The notes under the pieces were generated by a model. The model saw only the letters and a program-made list of their open reading frames with translations. It ran no database searches and was not told the DNA's origin. Positions 21,267 through 29,899 of a stretch of DNA of 32,228 nt are shown in pieces. Positions within the stretch are counted from its first letter, which is position 1, and the number at the start of each line of letters is the position of its first letter. The translations under genes and the position numbers were made by a program. The DNA lies in the NCBI GenBank assembly GCA_016867835.1, contig VGIQ01000020.1, positions 1 through 32,228 on the forward strand, written 5' to 3'. This DNA comes from Calditrichota bacterium (GTDB taxonomy: Bacteria; Electryoneota; AABM5-125-24; Hatepunaeales; Hatepunaeaceae).

Positions 21267-23456
21267 ATGTATGGCGCCGCCCTCCGTTTTGTTCGAGAGG
21301 CGAATGGCAAGGTGTCGAATTCTATATTTATGGGAAATCAAAGTTCCTCTGGTGCGGTAGTAAATGCTTTTGGCTATTCTAATGATGCCAATATTATACT
21401 TGAATTTGACAAGTGTGTGATAGCAGGCAACATAAGCACCTCCCGGTATCCCCTTATCCAAATTTGGCAAAGGTCGAGGATTGAGGGTTGCACGATTTTC
21501 GATAATGATCTCGGTCCGGGGACACTGGCCGATCTTAGCTACCAAAATCAACCTACTGTTGTGCGCAACACAATGATTTTACGAAATGTCGCCCAGGGAG
21601 GAGTAAGGCCAATGGCTATATCTCGCGGCGACATCAGTTACTGCAACATCGAGGGAGGAAGAAATGCCATAACATCCAACAACCTCACCTGGGGCCCCGG
21701 CAACTTCGATGTCGCGCCGATTTTCGCCGATCCCGACGAAGGCGACTACCGGCTTGCTTGGGCGAACTACCCAACCCTTGACGGCACCCGTTCCCCCGGC
21801 ATCGACGCGGGCGACCCGGCATCGGGCTGGGATACTGACGGCAGCCGCCGCGACATTGGCGCACTGCCCTTCTATCAGCGCGGCGGTGAGATAATTGGCC
21901 AGGTCACCCGGCTCTTGGACGGCGCGCCAGTAGCGGGCGCACGGGTTAGATTCGGGGATCAGATTCCTACCACCTCCGGCTTCGACGGTTGGTTTCGCAT
22001 CCTTAATGCCCTTCCTCGACGTGGAGTGCTTTCTGTAATCGCCACCGGCTATGTTGACTATTTTTCAGATTCACTATTCGTTCCGATTGGCGAGGAGTTG
22101 AGTTGGAATCTCTCCCTGCGCCATGCTGAGTTCACCATCGACCGGCGAGCCATCGACTTGACCCTAGAGCCGGGCGATTCTGCAGAGATTGCGCTCGCCG
22201 TCCAAAATGGCGGAACCGCACAGTCGAATTGGACCTCAACGATCGTCGAGCGGGGTGTTATTGGGAATCGGCTGGGGGACGAGGTGTTGCGTCTAAATTT
22301 GTCAGAGAATTTCAGAAGCGATCGTTTCAGAGGCGTGGCACTGATCGACAGCCTCTTTTATTGTGTCGGTGCACTTGAAGCTGTCAATCCTCCCCGGAAA
22401 CTCATCTATATTCTGAACCGTCAAGGCGACTTTCTCGAAGTTATGAACCAGCCGGAGAGCCAATCACAATTGGGTATGACTGACCTCGCTTATGGCGGCA
22501 GACTGTTGTGGGGAGCACAATTGAACCGCGTCTTTGGCTTCGATCTGAATGGCGCGGGAGTATTCGTAGAGTTCGATGTGACACCGAATCCGGCGCAAGC
22601 CGTGGCTTACGATTCCGACCGCGACGAGATTTGGGTGTGCGCTGTTGCCAGCAACATCTTTTGTTACAATCGCGCAGGTGTGCAGCAGAGATCAGTCAAC
22701 CGCCTGGGACTACGCATCTATGGCTTGGAATACATCAACGACGATCCTGACGGCTACTGTCTCTATGCGCTTACGCACCAACCCGGCTGCCTCTATAAGT
22801 TTCATTCCGAAACCGGCGATACGATTCGTATTTTTGGCCCCGATCCGCGACTTGGGACAATGCAGGGGCTGCATATAACCCCTGGAATATACCCCTTTCC
22901 CAGTCTCGCCGGCTGGACGATCGACATCCGCCACGCCAATCAGGACGGTGACCATCTTGTTGGGCTGCACTTGGGGACGGACTTCAGATGGGTGACTCTT
23001 GAGCCAAATGCCGGGACGATTCTCGCTGGGGAGAGGATAAACTCGACCCTCACCCTCTCGGCCCGCGACCTGCAGCGAGGGCTTTTCGAGGGCGCGGTCA
23101 TCTTTCGCCACAACGCCATCCCCTTCGAGACCGAGTTGCCGTTCGCCTTGCGCGTCGAGCCGAACGCGGCTCCGGAGGGCGATGCGCTCCCCCTCACGTT
23201 CGCCCTTCACCCGGTCTATCCGAACCCGTTCAACAGCCGGGCGACGGTAACCTTCGACCTGCCCGAGCGAGCCGCCTCCCGCATCCTCCTGTTCGACCTT
23301 TCCGGGCGGGTCGTGAGTCTTATCGAATCCGGGCCGCTCGAGGCGGGACGGCACCGCATCGCACTCGATGCCGCCAACCTGCCGAGCGGGGTTTACGGGC
23401 TGAGATTGGAGGACGGGAGGCGGTCGCAGTCGCGCAAGGTCGTGGTGCTGAAGTGA
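21267..23456 (+). pseudogene. Beta-helix paralogue, C-terminal part with sorting domain
   Basis: The same frame as the upstream piece continues from 21192 to the stop at 23456. The first ATG is at 21267, with AGGA eight bases before it. It holds the rest of the helix (NSIFMGNQSSSGAV), FADPDEGDYRLAW, SPGIDAGDPASGW, the regulatory-like Ig domain (GQVTRLLDGAPVAGARVRFG), the propeller-like region and the sorting tail (HPVYPNPFNSRATVTFDL, KVVVLK). With the first piece it makes 1025 codons against 1023 aa for its neighbour, so nothing but the stop is missing. Without the signal peptide this half could not be exported. The last ~410 bases are nearly identical to the upstream paralogue while the middle is much more diverged. 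Confidence 0.8.
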
Positions 23457-23621
23457 GCGAGCATCGATGATGAGACTGGCAGGCGGCTTCGTGTTCGAAA
23501 GGAAAGGGCAGAATCGCCTTTCAGCCGATTGGCTGCGTCTTCGGTTTGCCCCGTCCGGTCGCCCCTACGTGCCCCGTCCTCCCGCTCGGCGGGGGGACCA
23601 TAGGGGGGCGATGCATAGCGT

Positions 23622-23650
23622 TTGCAATCCGAATTTGCGTGGATTATATT
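23622..23650 (+). promoter_or_regulatory. Possible sigma-70-type promoter of the propeller gene
   Basis: TTGCAA (23622-23627) and TATATT (23645-23650) are separated by 17 bases, which fits consensus spacing with 4/6 and 5/6 matches. A start near 23657 would leave a leader of about 48 bases before the ATG at 23705. Confidence 0.45.
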
Positions 23651-23704
23651 GAACTCAACGAACGACTGAATTGGCAACGAACCCACTCACTTTGGAGAAC
23701 GATC

Positions 23705-25960
23705 ATGTTGGTCAGGATTCTTTCTTGCGCGTTCGCCCTCCTATTGGCGACCCACCTCAATGCCCAGCCGCCTCGCATGGAGAAGGTCGGTGAATACCTT
23801 GTCGGCGGCAGCCTCGAACGCATCGCGGTCCGCGACGGATATGCCTACACCCTCGGCGGCTACGGCTTGCAAGTCTTCGACATCCGCAATCCCCAAGACA
23901 TCCGGCGCGTCTATGCCGAGGCGCTCGATTGGATACCCTACTATGGCAATTTCGCTCCGCAGTTCGACCGGGACACGCTTTACATTCCCGATTCGCCTTT
24001 CGCCCGATGGGATATTTCCGACCCGCTGCAGCCGATAAGGCTGGGCGATCTTCCCCTGCCCGAAATATGCAAGTTTATACTCTTTCGGGACCAGCATTAC
24101 TACGCATTGTCTGCAAGAGGAAGTCTCCACACCTACGATCGATCAGGCCCGGAGAATCCGATGCCGGTTGATACCGTGGCCGTTTGGGCCAATAGACTGA
24201 TCCTTCACGACACACTCCTTATAGGTATCAGATACAGTTTCATCACCTTCACCTTCTTCAGCCTGACGAATCCCGACCACCCCGAGCGACTGTCGGAATT
24301 CGTGGATAGAAGCCAATGGAACCACTGGGGACAGGATCACGCCCTAATCGGAAACTTCTTTATCTACCCTACAGGCAACGCGCCCGCGACTATCAACTGT
24401 CTTGATATCTCCGATCCAACTTCGCCCGCGAGGGCTTGGGACGTCCGCCTGGAAGAACTATATACACTAAGACAATTTGGAGATTATATTTATACCAATG
24501 AGTATGTTGATAGAAGTTCACGACGAGTTCTCTATACCTTGGAGGATCTGAGCCGAAACGAACCGACCATCCTGTTGAATAACATTTGGTTTGGCAATGA
24601 CTTTGCAGCATCGGGCGCGCATCTCTTTACTGTGCATTTTGATGGGATGACATTTTTCGACATTTCCGATCTCGAGAACGTTCGCTTTTCCAGCGCTTTT
24701 CGTTCTCCAGCGATGCTCTTGATAGGAAATCCGGTTGTTATCGACAATGATAGACTATTGACGGCATACAATGATAGCACACTCCGTCTGTTTGACATTT
24801 CCGACCTTGCGGAGCCGATCGACATCGACGCACTGCACTTCGACTCCAGGGTCATGATTGGAGCGAAGCATATCGTTCAACGCAGAGTCCTATTTTCGGC
24901 GTGCAGTGGGTCTGAACTGCACTTCTACGCCATCGAAGGCGACACCTTCGCACTGCAAAGCCGGCTGTTTCTTCCCGACGAGCGCATTCCCGTGGACCCT
25001 ATCGGCAGATACTATCAGGTGCGCAACTGGCGAAATGGTGTCGTCGTATCCGCCTGCTGGTTGGAAGGGGAATGGGCAGAGCAACTGAACGGTCAGATTT
25101 GGATCGTGTCGCTGGAAAATCCTAATGAGCCGGAAGTCATCGGTGTCATAGAGGATGTGGTTGGTTACGCCCCTGCCATTAAGGACGATTATATCTATTT
25201 TTCCAGTAGTTATGTTTGGTTGAACGAGCCCGTTCAAGGCACGATCATCTCAATTGCCGAGCCGACGCGCCCCGAGCGGGTTGGACGCCTTCCTGCTGAC
25301 GGTTCCCTTTCATCTGGTTCAATCGCAATAGATGGAAGTGTGATGTTGCTGGGAGACTCTTTCTATGACATTTCCAATCCGACCAATCCCCGGCTGCTAA
25401 GCCGCTATCCGGGGGAGTATGACCATTTTGCGGCGACAATGCGCAATGGCATTGCCATAGCCAGTGTGGGTCGATGGGGCGGTGATGATGGTCCATATAT
25501 TGCACTTCTCGATGTTTCAGACCCCGTTCATCCACAACTTCTTCAGCAGATTACTATGAATCAGAACGATGGTTGGGGAGTGCCTTCATTAGAAGGTGAC
25601 CTCGCTGTCAATCCGACTTTGAGCACCCTCAACTTCTACCGCATCCACAACCTCAATTCCGCGCCGGGGGAAGCCGATGCCCGGCCGCAGGACTTCACTA
25701 TTGAAGTCAGTCCCAATCCCTTCAACGCGCAGGCCGAGATCCATTTCACCCTCCCCGAACCGGGGTCCGTCACTTTCGAACTCTTCACCCTCGCCGGACG
25801 GCTGCTCAATAGGCGCGATATGGAGGGTCTCTCCGCCGGAATGCACCGTGCGCCGCTGGGGGATGACCGCCTCAGCACTCCGCTTGAATCGGGCATCTAT
25901 ATCCTTCGCCTGACAAGCGGCTCGCGGTCGCTGGAGTCAAAGATAGTCGTCTTGAAATGA
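23705..25960 (+). CDS. Secreted beta-propeller-like protein with type A sorting domain
   Basis: A 751-aa protein from ATG 23705, with GGAG eight bases upstream and a signal peptide (ILSCAFALLLATHLNA, cleavage about residue 21). The body consists of repeated units containing 'YLVGGSLERIAVRDGYAYTL' and short 'FDISD/WDISD/LDVSD P..P' motifs (QVFDIRNPQD, RWDISDPLQP, NCLDISDPTS, RLFDISDLAE, LLDVSDPVHP). These are typical of LVIVD-type repeats, which fold as bladed propellers. The sorting domain begins near residue 665 (VSPNPFNAQAEIHFTLPE) and ends ESKIVVLK. No catalytic motif is seen; a surface binding or structural role is inferred. It is the last gene of the secreted-protein island and converges with citrate synthase. 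Confidence 0.85.
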   Translation: MLVRILSCAFALLLATHLNAQPPRMEKVGEYLVGGSLERIAVRDGYAYTLGGYGLQVFDIRNPQDIRRVYAEALDWIPYYGNFAPQFDRDTLYIPDSPFARWDISDPLQPIRLGDLPLPEICKFILFRDQHYYALSARGSLHTYDRSGPENPMPVDTVAVWANRLILHDTLLIGIRYSFITFTFFSLTNPDHPERLSEFVDRSQWNHWGQDHALIGNFFIYPTGNAPATINCLDISDPTSPARAWDVRLEELYTLRQFGDYIYTNEYVDRSSRRVLYTLEDLSRNEPTILLNNIWFGNDFAASGAHLFTVHFDGMTFFDISDLENVRFSSAFRSPAMLLIGNPVVIDNDRLLTAYNDSTLRLFDISDLAEPIDIDALHFDSRVMIGAKHIVQRRVLFSACSGSELHFYAIEGDTFALQSRLFLPDERIPVDPIGRYYQVRNWRNGVVVSACWLEGEWAEQLNGQIWIVSLENPNEPEVIGVIEDVVGYAPAIKDDYIYFSSSYVWLNEPVQGTIISIAEPTRPERVGRLPADGSLSSGSIAIDGSVMLLGDSFYDISNPTNPRLLSRYPGEYDHFAATMRNGIAIASVGRWGGDDGPYIALLDVSDPVHPQLLQQITMNQNDGWGVPSLEGDLAVNPTLSTLNFYRIHNLNSAPGEADARPQDFTIEVSPNPFNAQAEIHFTLPEPGSVTFELFTLAGRLLNRRDMEGLSAGMHRAPLGDDRLSTPLESGIYILRLTSGSRSLESKIVVLK

Positions 25961-26013
25961 GCGGGTAAGCGAGTGCTTCAGACTCGCTCCCTCGCTCCCT
26001 CGCTCACCCGCTC
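25959..26013. repeat. Inverted repeat with three tandem 8-base units
   Basis: GAGCGGGTAAGCGAG (from 25959, overlapping the TGA stop) pairs with CTCGCTCACCCGCTC (25999-26013) with one mismatch. The loop side contains CTCGCTCC, CTCGCTCC, CTCGCTCA in tandem (25983-26006). It has no T-run on the plus strand, so a role as terminator of the propeller gene is uncertain. Confidence 0.6.
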
Positions 26014-26053
26014 AAAAAGCCGAACCGCCTGCGACAGTGCAGGCGGTTCCGGC
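26014..26053 (-). terminator. Rho-independent terminator of citrate synthase
   Basis: Read on the minus strand, GCAGGCGGTT-type arms (26023-26032 with 26039-26048, extended to 14 bp with one bulge) enclose a six-base loop and are followed by CTTTTTGAG. It lies 20 bases beyond the gene's stop. Confidence 0.85.
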
Positions 26054-26072
26054 AAGGCGAACACCTTCAACC

Positions 26073-27371
26073 TTACATTCCCACCTGCTTCTTGATCCAG
26101 GCTGTCGAGACGGACTTTGGACGGGTGATCGCCGTCCCAATTGCCCGGTTGAGCACGAGTTGCGCCAGCATCCCCATCGCCCGAGAGACGCTGAAGAGCA
26201 CCGTATAGTAGGGGAATTCGGTCAGCCCGTAGTGATAGAGCAGTGCGCCCGATCCGGCATCGACATTGGGCCATGGATCCTTCACCTTCGGCTTCCCGTC
26301 AGCGCCGAGGAACTCCTTCTGCAGTATTTCCGGCATCACCTTGAAGGTGAGCGCGACGGTCTTGAAAACCGGATCGTCCGGCAGATACTGGTTGCCGAAA
26401 TCGATGAATCCAGTGAACCGCGGATCGCAGACTCGCAGCACGGCGTGCCCATAGCCCGGCACAACCCGGCCCGAGTTAAGCGTCTCGAGCGCGTAGTCGT
26501 GGAGTTGATTTTCGGTCGGAACACCGCCGAACTTCTCCATCGTGTCGAGTATCCAGCCGAGGCATTCCTGATTGGCGAGCCCGTGAAGCGGCCCAGCCAG
26601 TCCGTTCAAGCCGGCAGAGACGGCATAGAACGCATCCGAGAGCGCCGACCCGACCGTGTGGCAGGTGAATGCCGAGACATTACCGCCCTCGTGGTCGCTG
26701 TGGAAATTGAGATAGAGCCGCATCAACTTCGCAAAGTCGCCCTTGTCGTCGGGAAGTCCGAGCATCCGAACGTAGTTCGCGCCCCAGTCGAGCGCCGGAT
26801 CATATTCGATCGGGTCGCCCTTTTCGTAGCGAATCCGGTAAATGCCGGCGGCGATGACCGGGATGACGCCGAGAATGCGCAGCGCATCCTCAAGCATCGG
26901 AATCCAGTAGTCGTCCTTCTTCATTCCCCGGTCATACCAGGCGCGAAAGACCGACTCGCGCTCCATCACCAGAATCGCAGCATTCAGCATCGCCATTGGA
27001 TGCGAATCGGGCGGCAGCGCGTCGATCATATCCCAGACATAGTCCGGGACGTGCGAACGAGCCGCCAAATCCATCTGCAGCGCAGCACGCGCCCGGTCAT
27101 CGGGCTTGTCGCCGGTCAGCAGAAGATAGAAAATGTCTTCCGGCCAGAGATCCCTGATCTCAAGCAGCGGATTACCGCGAATAATAAGCCCTTGATCGGG
27201 CTCGACGACCGAAGTGTCGCAGATGAGGCCCTTGACGCCGCGCATTCCGCCGTAAGCCTGTTCGATGGTAACATCGGAGATCTTGACCTGGCCCTGTTCC
27301 TTGACGATCGTTTTGATTTCCTTGCGCAACTCCGGGATGAGTTGAGCAAGCCGCTCCTGTAAGATTGCCAT
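26073..27371 (-). CDS. Citrate synthase, eukaryote-like (mitochondrial) type
   Basis: It condenses acetyl-CoA with oxaloacetate at the entry of the TCA cycle. The 432-aa product carries all active-site motifs: NFHSDHEGGNVSAFTCHTVG, GLNGLAGPLHGLANQE (catalytic histidine in PLHG), VVPGYGHAVLRVCDPRF (catalytic histidine in GYGHAVLR, plus a conserved aspartate), and DPWPNVDAGSGALLYHYGL near the end. These wordings match the mitochondrial type and not the usual bacterial GltA (for example HSDHEGGNVS, PGYGHAVLR, PWPNVDA). The start ATG at 27371 has AAGGAG six bases upstream. A promoter with a perfect -35 lies upstream and a terminator downstream, so it is probably a single-gene transcript. Bacterial homologues of this type are known, for example in Geobacter. 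Confidence 0.94.
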   Translation of the reverse strand: MAILQERLAQLIPELRKEIKTIVKEQGQVKISDVTIEQAYGGMRGVKGLICDTSVVEPDQGLIIRGNPLLEIRDLWPEDIFYLLLTGDKPDDRARAALQMDLAARSHVPDYVWDMIDALPPDSHPMAMLNAAILVMERESVFRAWYDRGMKKDDYWIPMLEDALRILGVIPVIAAGIYRIRYEKGDPIEYDPALDWGANYVRMLGLPDDKGDFAKLMRLYLNFHSDHEGGNVSAFTCHTVGSALSDAFYAVSAGLNGLAGPLHGLANQECLGWILDTMEKFGGVPTENQLHDYALETLNSGRVVPGYGHAVLRVCDPRFTGFIDFGNQYLPDDPVFKTVALTFKVMPEILQKEFLGADGKPKVKDPWPNVDAGSGALLYHYGLTEFPYYTVLFSVSRAMGMLAQLVLNRAIGTAITRPKSVSTAWIKKQVGM

Positions 27372-27497
27372 ACCCGGCTCCTTGTGATGTTGATATGACC
27401 TCCGGCAGCGTCATTTGACGCAATGCCTGGCGGTCGGATACAATAGTCGAATCCAAGCGCGCAAATGCCGCGCCAGTCGCGTCCGATTCCAAAAGTC

Positions 27498-27526
27498 AAA
27501 TTAGGAAGCGGATTTTACATTGTCAA
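27498..27526 (-). promoter_or_regulatory. Possible sigma-70-type promoter of citrate synthase
   Basis: On the minus strand TTGACA (27526-27521) is followed after exactly 17 bases by TAATTT (27503-27498). The -35 is perfect and the -10 is moderate. The leader to the ATG at 27371 would be about 120 bases. Confidence 0.45.
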
Positions 27527-27556
27527 GGTGCAGTTTTATCAATGATGAACCCGGCA

Positions 27557-27593
27557 AAAGAAAGAAGAGGCTCCGTCGTCCGACAGAGCCTCT
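27557..27593 (-). terminator. Rho-independent terminator of the CapD-like gene
   Basis: On the minus strand AGAGGCTC-(T)-GTCG, a two-base loop, CGAC-(C)-GAGCCTCT (27593-27566) is followed by TCTTTCTTTT. The hairpin sits about 25 bases past the stop codon. Confidence 0.85.
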
Positions 27594-27617
27594 CCCAGAC
27601 TGCGCAGTATGCCGCAC

Positions 27618-29588
27618 CTAACCCAATCGCGCCTCGCCGCTGCCTTCCCGATGGGTCGCCCGCATCACCTGAGCTTCGATAGTCTCGAATGAGGGGATAT
27701 AGAATTCATCGAATGACGGATCGAAGTCCGGCACCAGACTCGCGATTCCGGAATAGAGTTGGTCGCGGGTAAGGTTCAGACAATTCTCAAGCAGGTCGTC
27801 GAGGCGCCCCAGGAACTTATCTGGATCGACCCGGGGGGGATTGGTCATCCAGATCTTTTCGATCTGCGTCCGTCCGAATTCGGCGGTGTGGAAGAGTTCC
27901 TCATGCAGCTTTTCGCCCGGCCTTAGTCCGGTATAGACAATCTCCACTTTCCGGGGAGACTCCGAGCCGTAGAGGTGGATCATATCCCGCGCCAAATCGG
28001 AGATCCGGACCGGCTGTCCCATGTCAAGAATATAGATCAGGTTGTCGCGGTCGAAGGCGGCGGCTTGCAGCACCAATTGAACCGCCTCGGACGTGAGCAT
28101 AAAGAAGCGCGTCGTATCTTTATCTGTAACCGTTACCGGCCCGCCGTTTCGAATCTGAGACTCAAACTTCGGAATGACCGAACCTGAACTCCCCATCACA
28201 TTGCCAAACCGGACCGCGCAAAAGACCGAGCCTTCCGGACGCGGCTGAAGTTGCACCAAAATCTCGCAAATGCGCTTGGTCGCGCCCATTACGCTGGTGG
28301 GCCGCACCGCCTTGTCGGTCGAGATCATCACGAACCGCTCGATCCCAAAGTTCGCCGATACCGCAGCCAAAACTCTCGTCCCGATGACATTGTTGACGAT
28401 TGCCGACCACGGATTGTGCTCCATCAGCGGTACGTGCTTGTAAGCGGCAGCATGGAAGACGATGCGTGGCCGATGCTGTTCGAATACCATGTTCAATAGC
28501 CGGCGCTGGCAAATGTCGCCTACCACCGGGACAAACCGCATCTCGGGGAATGTCGCGGATAATTCCTCGTGAACCGTATAAAGGCTCGCCTCGCTGAGAT
28601 CGACGAGGATGACCTTGTCGGGATGGCACTGACTCACCTGCCGGCAGATTTCACTTCCGATCGATCCTCCCGCCCCGCTCACCAGCACCGTCCGCCCGCC
28701 AATCAGTTGCCGCACCGGCTTCACATCGAGTTCGACCGGCGAACGTCGCAGCAGGTCGCGCACATCGAACTTCCGGACATGTTGAAGTCCTACCTTGCCG
28801 CCTATCACTTCGGAAAGCGCCGGCAGGGTGCTTAATGCCACCGACCGCCCCAAGGTCGATCTCAGGACTTTTAAAAGTTCCCGTATCTGCTCACCGGCCA
28901 CACTCGGCATGGCAACGATTATTCCATCGACCTCGAACTTCTCTACCACTAACTTCACCTGATCGCGGCCGCCCAATACCGGACAACCGTGAATCGACTT
29001 TCGCTGCTTGAATGCTGCATCGTCGATAAATCCGATCAACTTGCGGTTGTAAGCCGGGCTTTGCAGGATATCCCGGGCGATCATTTCGCCCGCATCACCG
29101 GCACCATAAATGAGCACTCGCTTTTGATCGTCGCGATTTTCATTCCGTGAAAATCTGCGCACCCAGCGAATGGATAGCCTCACCCCTCCAACCATTGAGG
29201 CAAGCAATAGCCACTCGACAACGAGAAACGACCAGACAAATCCCTTCACCCCCATCAGGCGATGGATCACACCTGGAACACCGACGGCAAGCATCGAGAC
29301 TCCGGCGACATAGAAGACGGCATCGACACTGGCGTAGCGCCACAGTGTCCGATACATCCGGGTCAAGACAAAAACCAGAAATCCGCCCAGCAAATAGAGC
29401 GGATAGTAAGAGAGTATGACCGGCAGTTTGAGATTCCACTCCGAAAGCGACATCCGCAGGAAATGGGATCCAAAGTATGCCAGCGTCAGCGCAACCCCAT
29501 CGCCGCCGATCAAAATGAGATTGCGCATCACCGGCCCAACATGCCGGTTTTGCAGCCTGTCGAGAAACGACTGCCAATTGAAGGTCAT
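27618..29588 (-). CDS. Membrane-bound nucleotide-sugar 4,6-dehydratase-like protein (CapD/WbpM family)
   Basis: A 656-aa protein. Four N-terminal membrane spans (about residues 20-125, including YLLGGFLVFVLTRM and FLVVEWLLLASMVGG) precede a first Rossmann domain (RVLIYGAGDAGEMIARDIL). The second Rossmann domain is the catalytic one (TVLVSGAGGSIGSEICRQVS, then AAAYKHVPLMEHNP and STDKAVRPTSVMGATKRICE). The usual YxxxK catalytic tyrosine is replaced by methionine (MGATK), as in WbpM-type enzymes. These convert UDP-GlcNAc to the 4-keto-6-deoxy sugar for capsule, O-antigen or glycan synthesis at the inner membrane. ATG 29588 has GGAAGG just upstream; a TTG at 29606 is less likely. No glycosyltransferase gene is adjacent. 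Confidence 0.92.
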   Translation of the reverse strand: MTFNWQSFLDRLQNRHVGPVMRNLILIGGDGVALTLAYFGSHFLRMSLSEWNLKLPVILSYYPLYLLGGFLVFVLTRMYRTLWRYASVDAVFYVAGVSMLAVGVPGVIHRLMGVKGFVWSFLVVEWLLLASMVGGVRLSIRWVRRFSRNENRDDQKRVLIYGAGDAGEMIARDILQSPAYNRKLIGFIDDAAFKQRKSIHGCPVLGGRDQVKLVVEKFEVDGIIVAMPSVAGEQIRELLKVLRSTLGRSVALSTLPALSEVIGGKVGLQHVRKFDVRDLLRRSPVELDVKPVRQLIGGRTVLVSGAGGSIGSEICRQVSQCHPDKVILVDLSEASLYTVHEELSATFPEMRFVPVVGDICQRRLLNMVFEQHRPRIVFHAAAYKHVPLMEHNPWSAIVNNVIGTRVLAAVSANFGIERFVMISTDKAVRPTSVMGATKRICEILVQLQPRPEGSVFCAVRFGNVMGSSGSVIPKFESQIRNGGPVTVTDKDTTRFFMLTSEAVQLVLQAAAFDRDNLIYILDMGQPVRISDLARDMIHLYGSESPRKVEIVYTGLRPGEKLHEELFHTAEFGRTQIEKIWMTNPPRVDPDKFLGRLDDLLENCLNLTRDQLYSGIASLVPDFDPSFDEFYIPSFETIEAQVMRATHREGSGEARLG

Positions 29589-29779
29589 TGCCTTCCGCCC
29601 TAACAATTTACGCCAGATTCCCCGGTTGACTCTTCAGCATCGCCTCCCGCTCGCGGTCGGGGTATATCGAGATAATAGAACTTAGAGACGCCTGCAATCG
29701 TCGGAATTGACACCGGTCACAAATCGGGTTGACGAAGATAGACGCAATGCAGCAAATGGAATGAACAACACCCTGATTC

Positions 29780-29854
29780 TGGTAGCGCGTAGGGGAGTCG
29801 AACCCCTGTTACCGGCGTGAGAGGCCAGCGTCCTGACCACTAGACGAACGCGCC
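29780..29854 (-). tRNA. tRNA-Glu (anticodon CTC)
   Basis: The minus strand folds as a complete cloverleaf: acceptor GGCGCGT/ACGCGCT, D-arm TCTAGTGGTCAGGA, anticodon arm CTGGC-CTCTCAC-GCCGG with CTC at 34-36, T-arm AGGGG-TTCGACT-CCCCT. An encoded A73 and CCA follow. A candidate promoter lies just upstream. Confidence 0.96.
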
Positions 29855-29870
29855 ATTTTTCATAACCTTT

Positions 29871-29899
29871 ATAATACCGCTAAAAACCTTAATCCGCAA
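29871..29899 (-). promoter_or_regulatory. Possible promoter of tRNA-Glu
   Basis: On the minus strand TTGCGG (29899-29894) and TATTAT (29876-29871) are spaced by 17 bases. The start would fall about ten bases before the tRNA. The -35 lies within the last codons of hutH. Confidence 0.45.

Noticed and set aside
20358-21551. Minus-strand open frame of 397 codons
   Set aside because: It is antisense to the beta-helix paralogue, is low in hydrophobic structure and has no recognisable family. The opposite strand continues a clear homology.
26037-27362. Long plus-strand open frame of 441 codons
   Set aside because: It is antisense to citrate synthase, whose motifs and length are unmistakable. The translated product is Arg/His/Val-rich without any domain.
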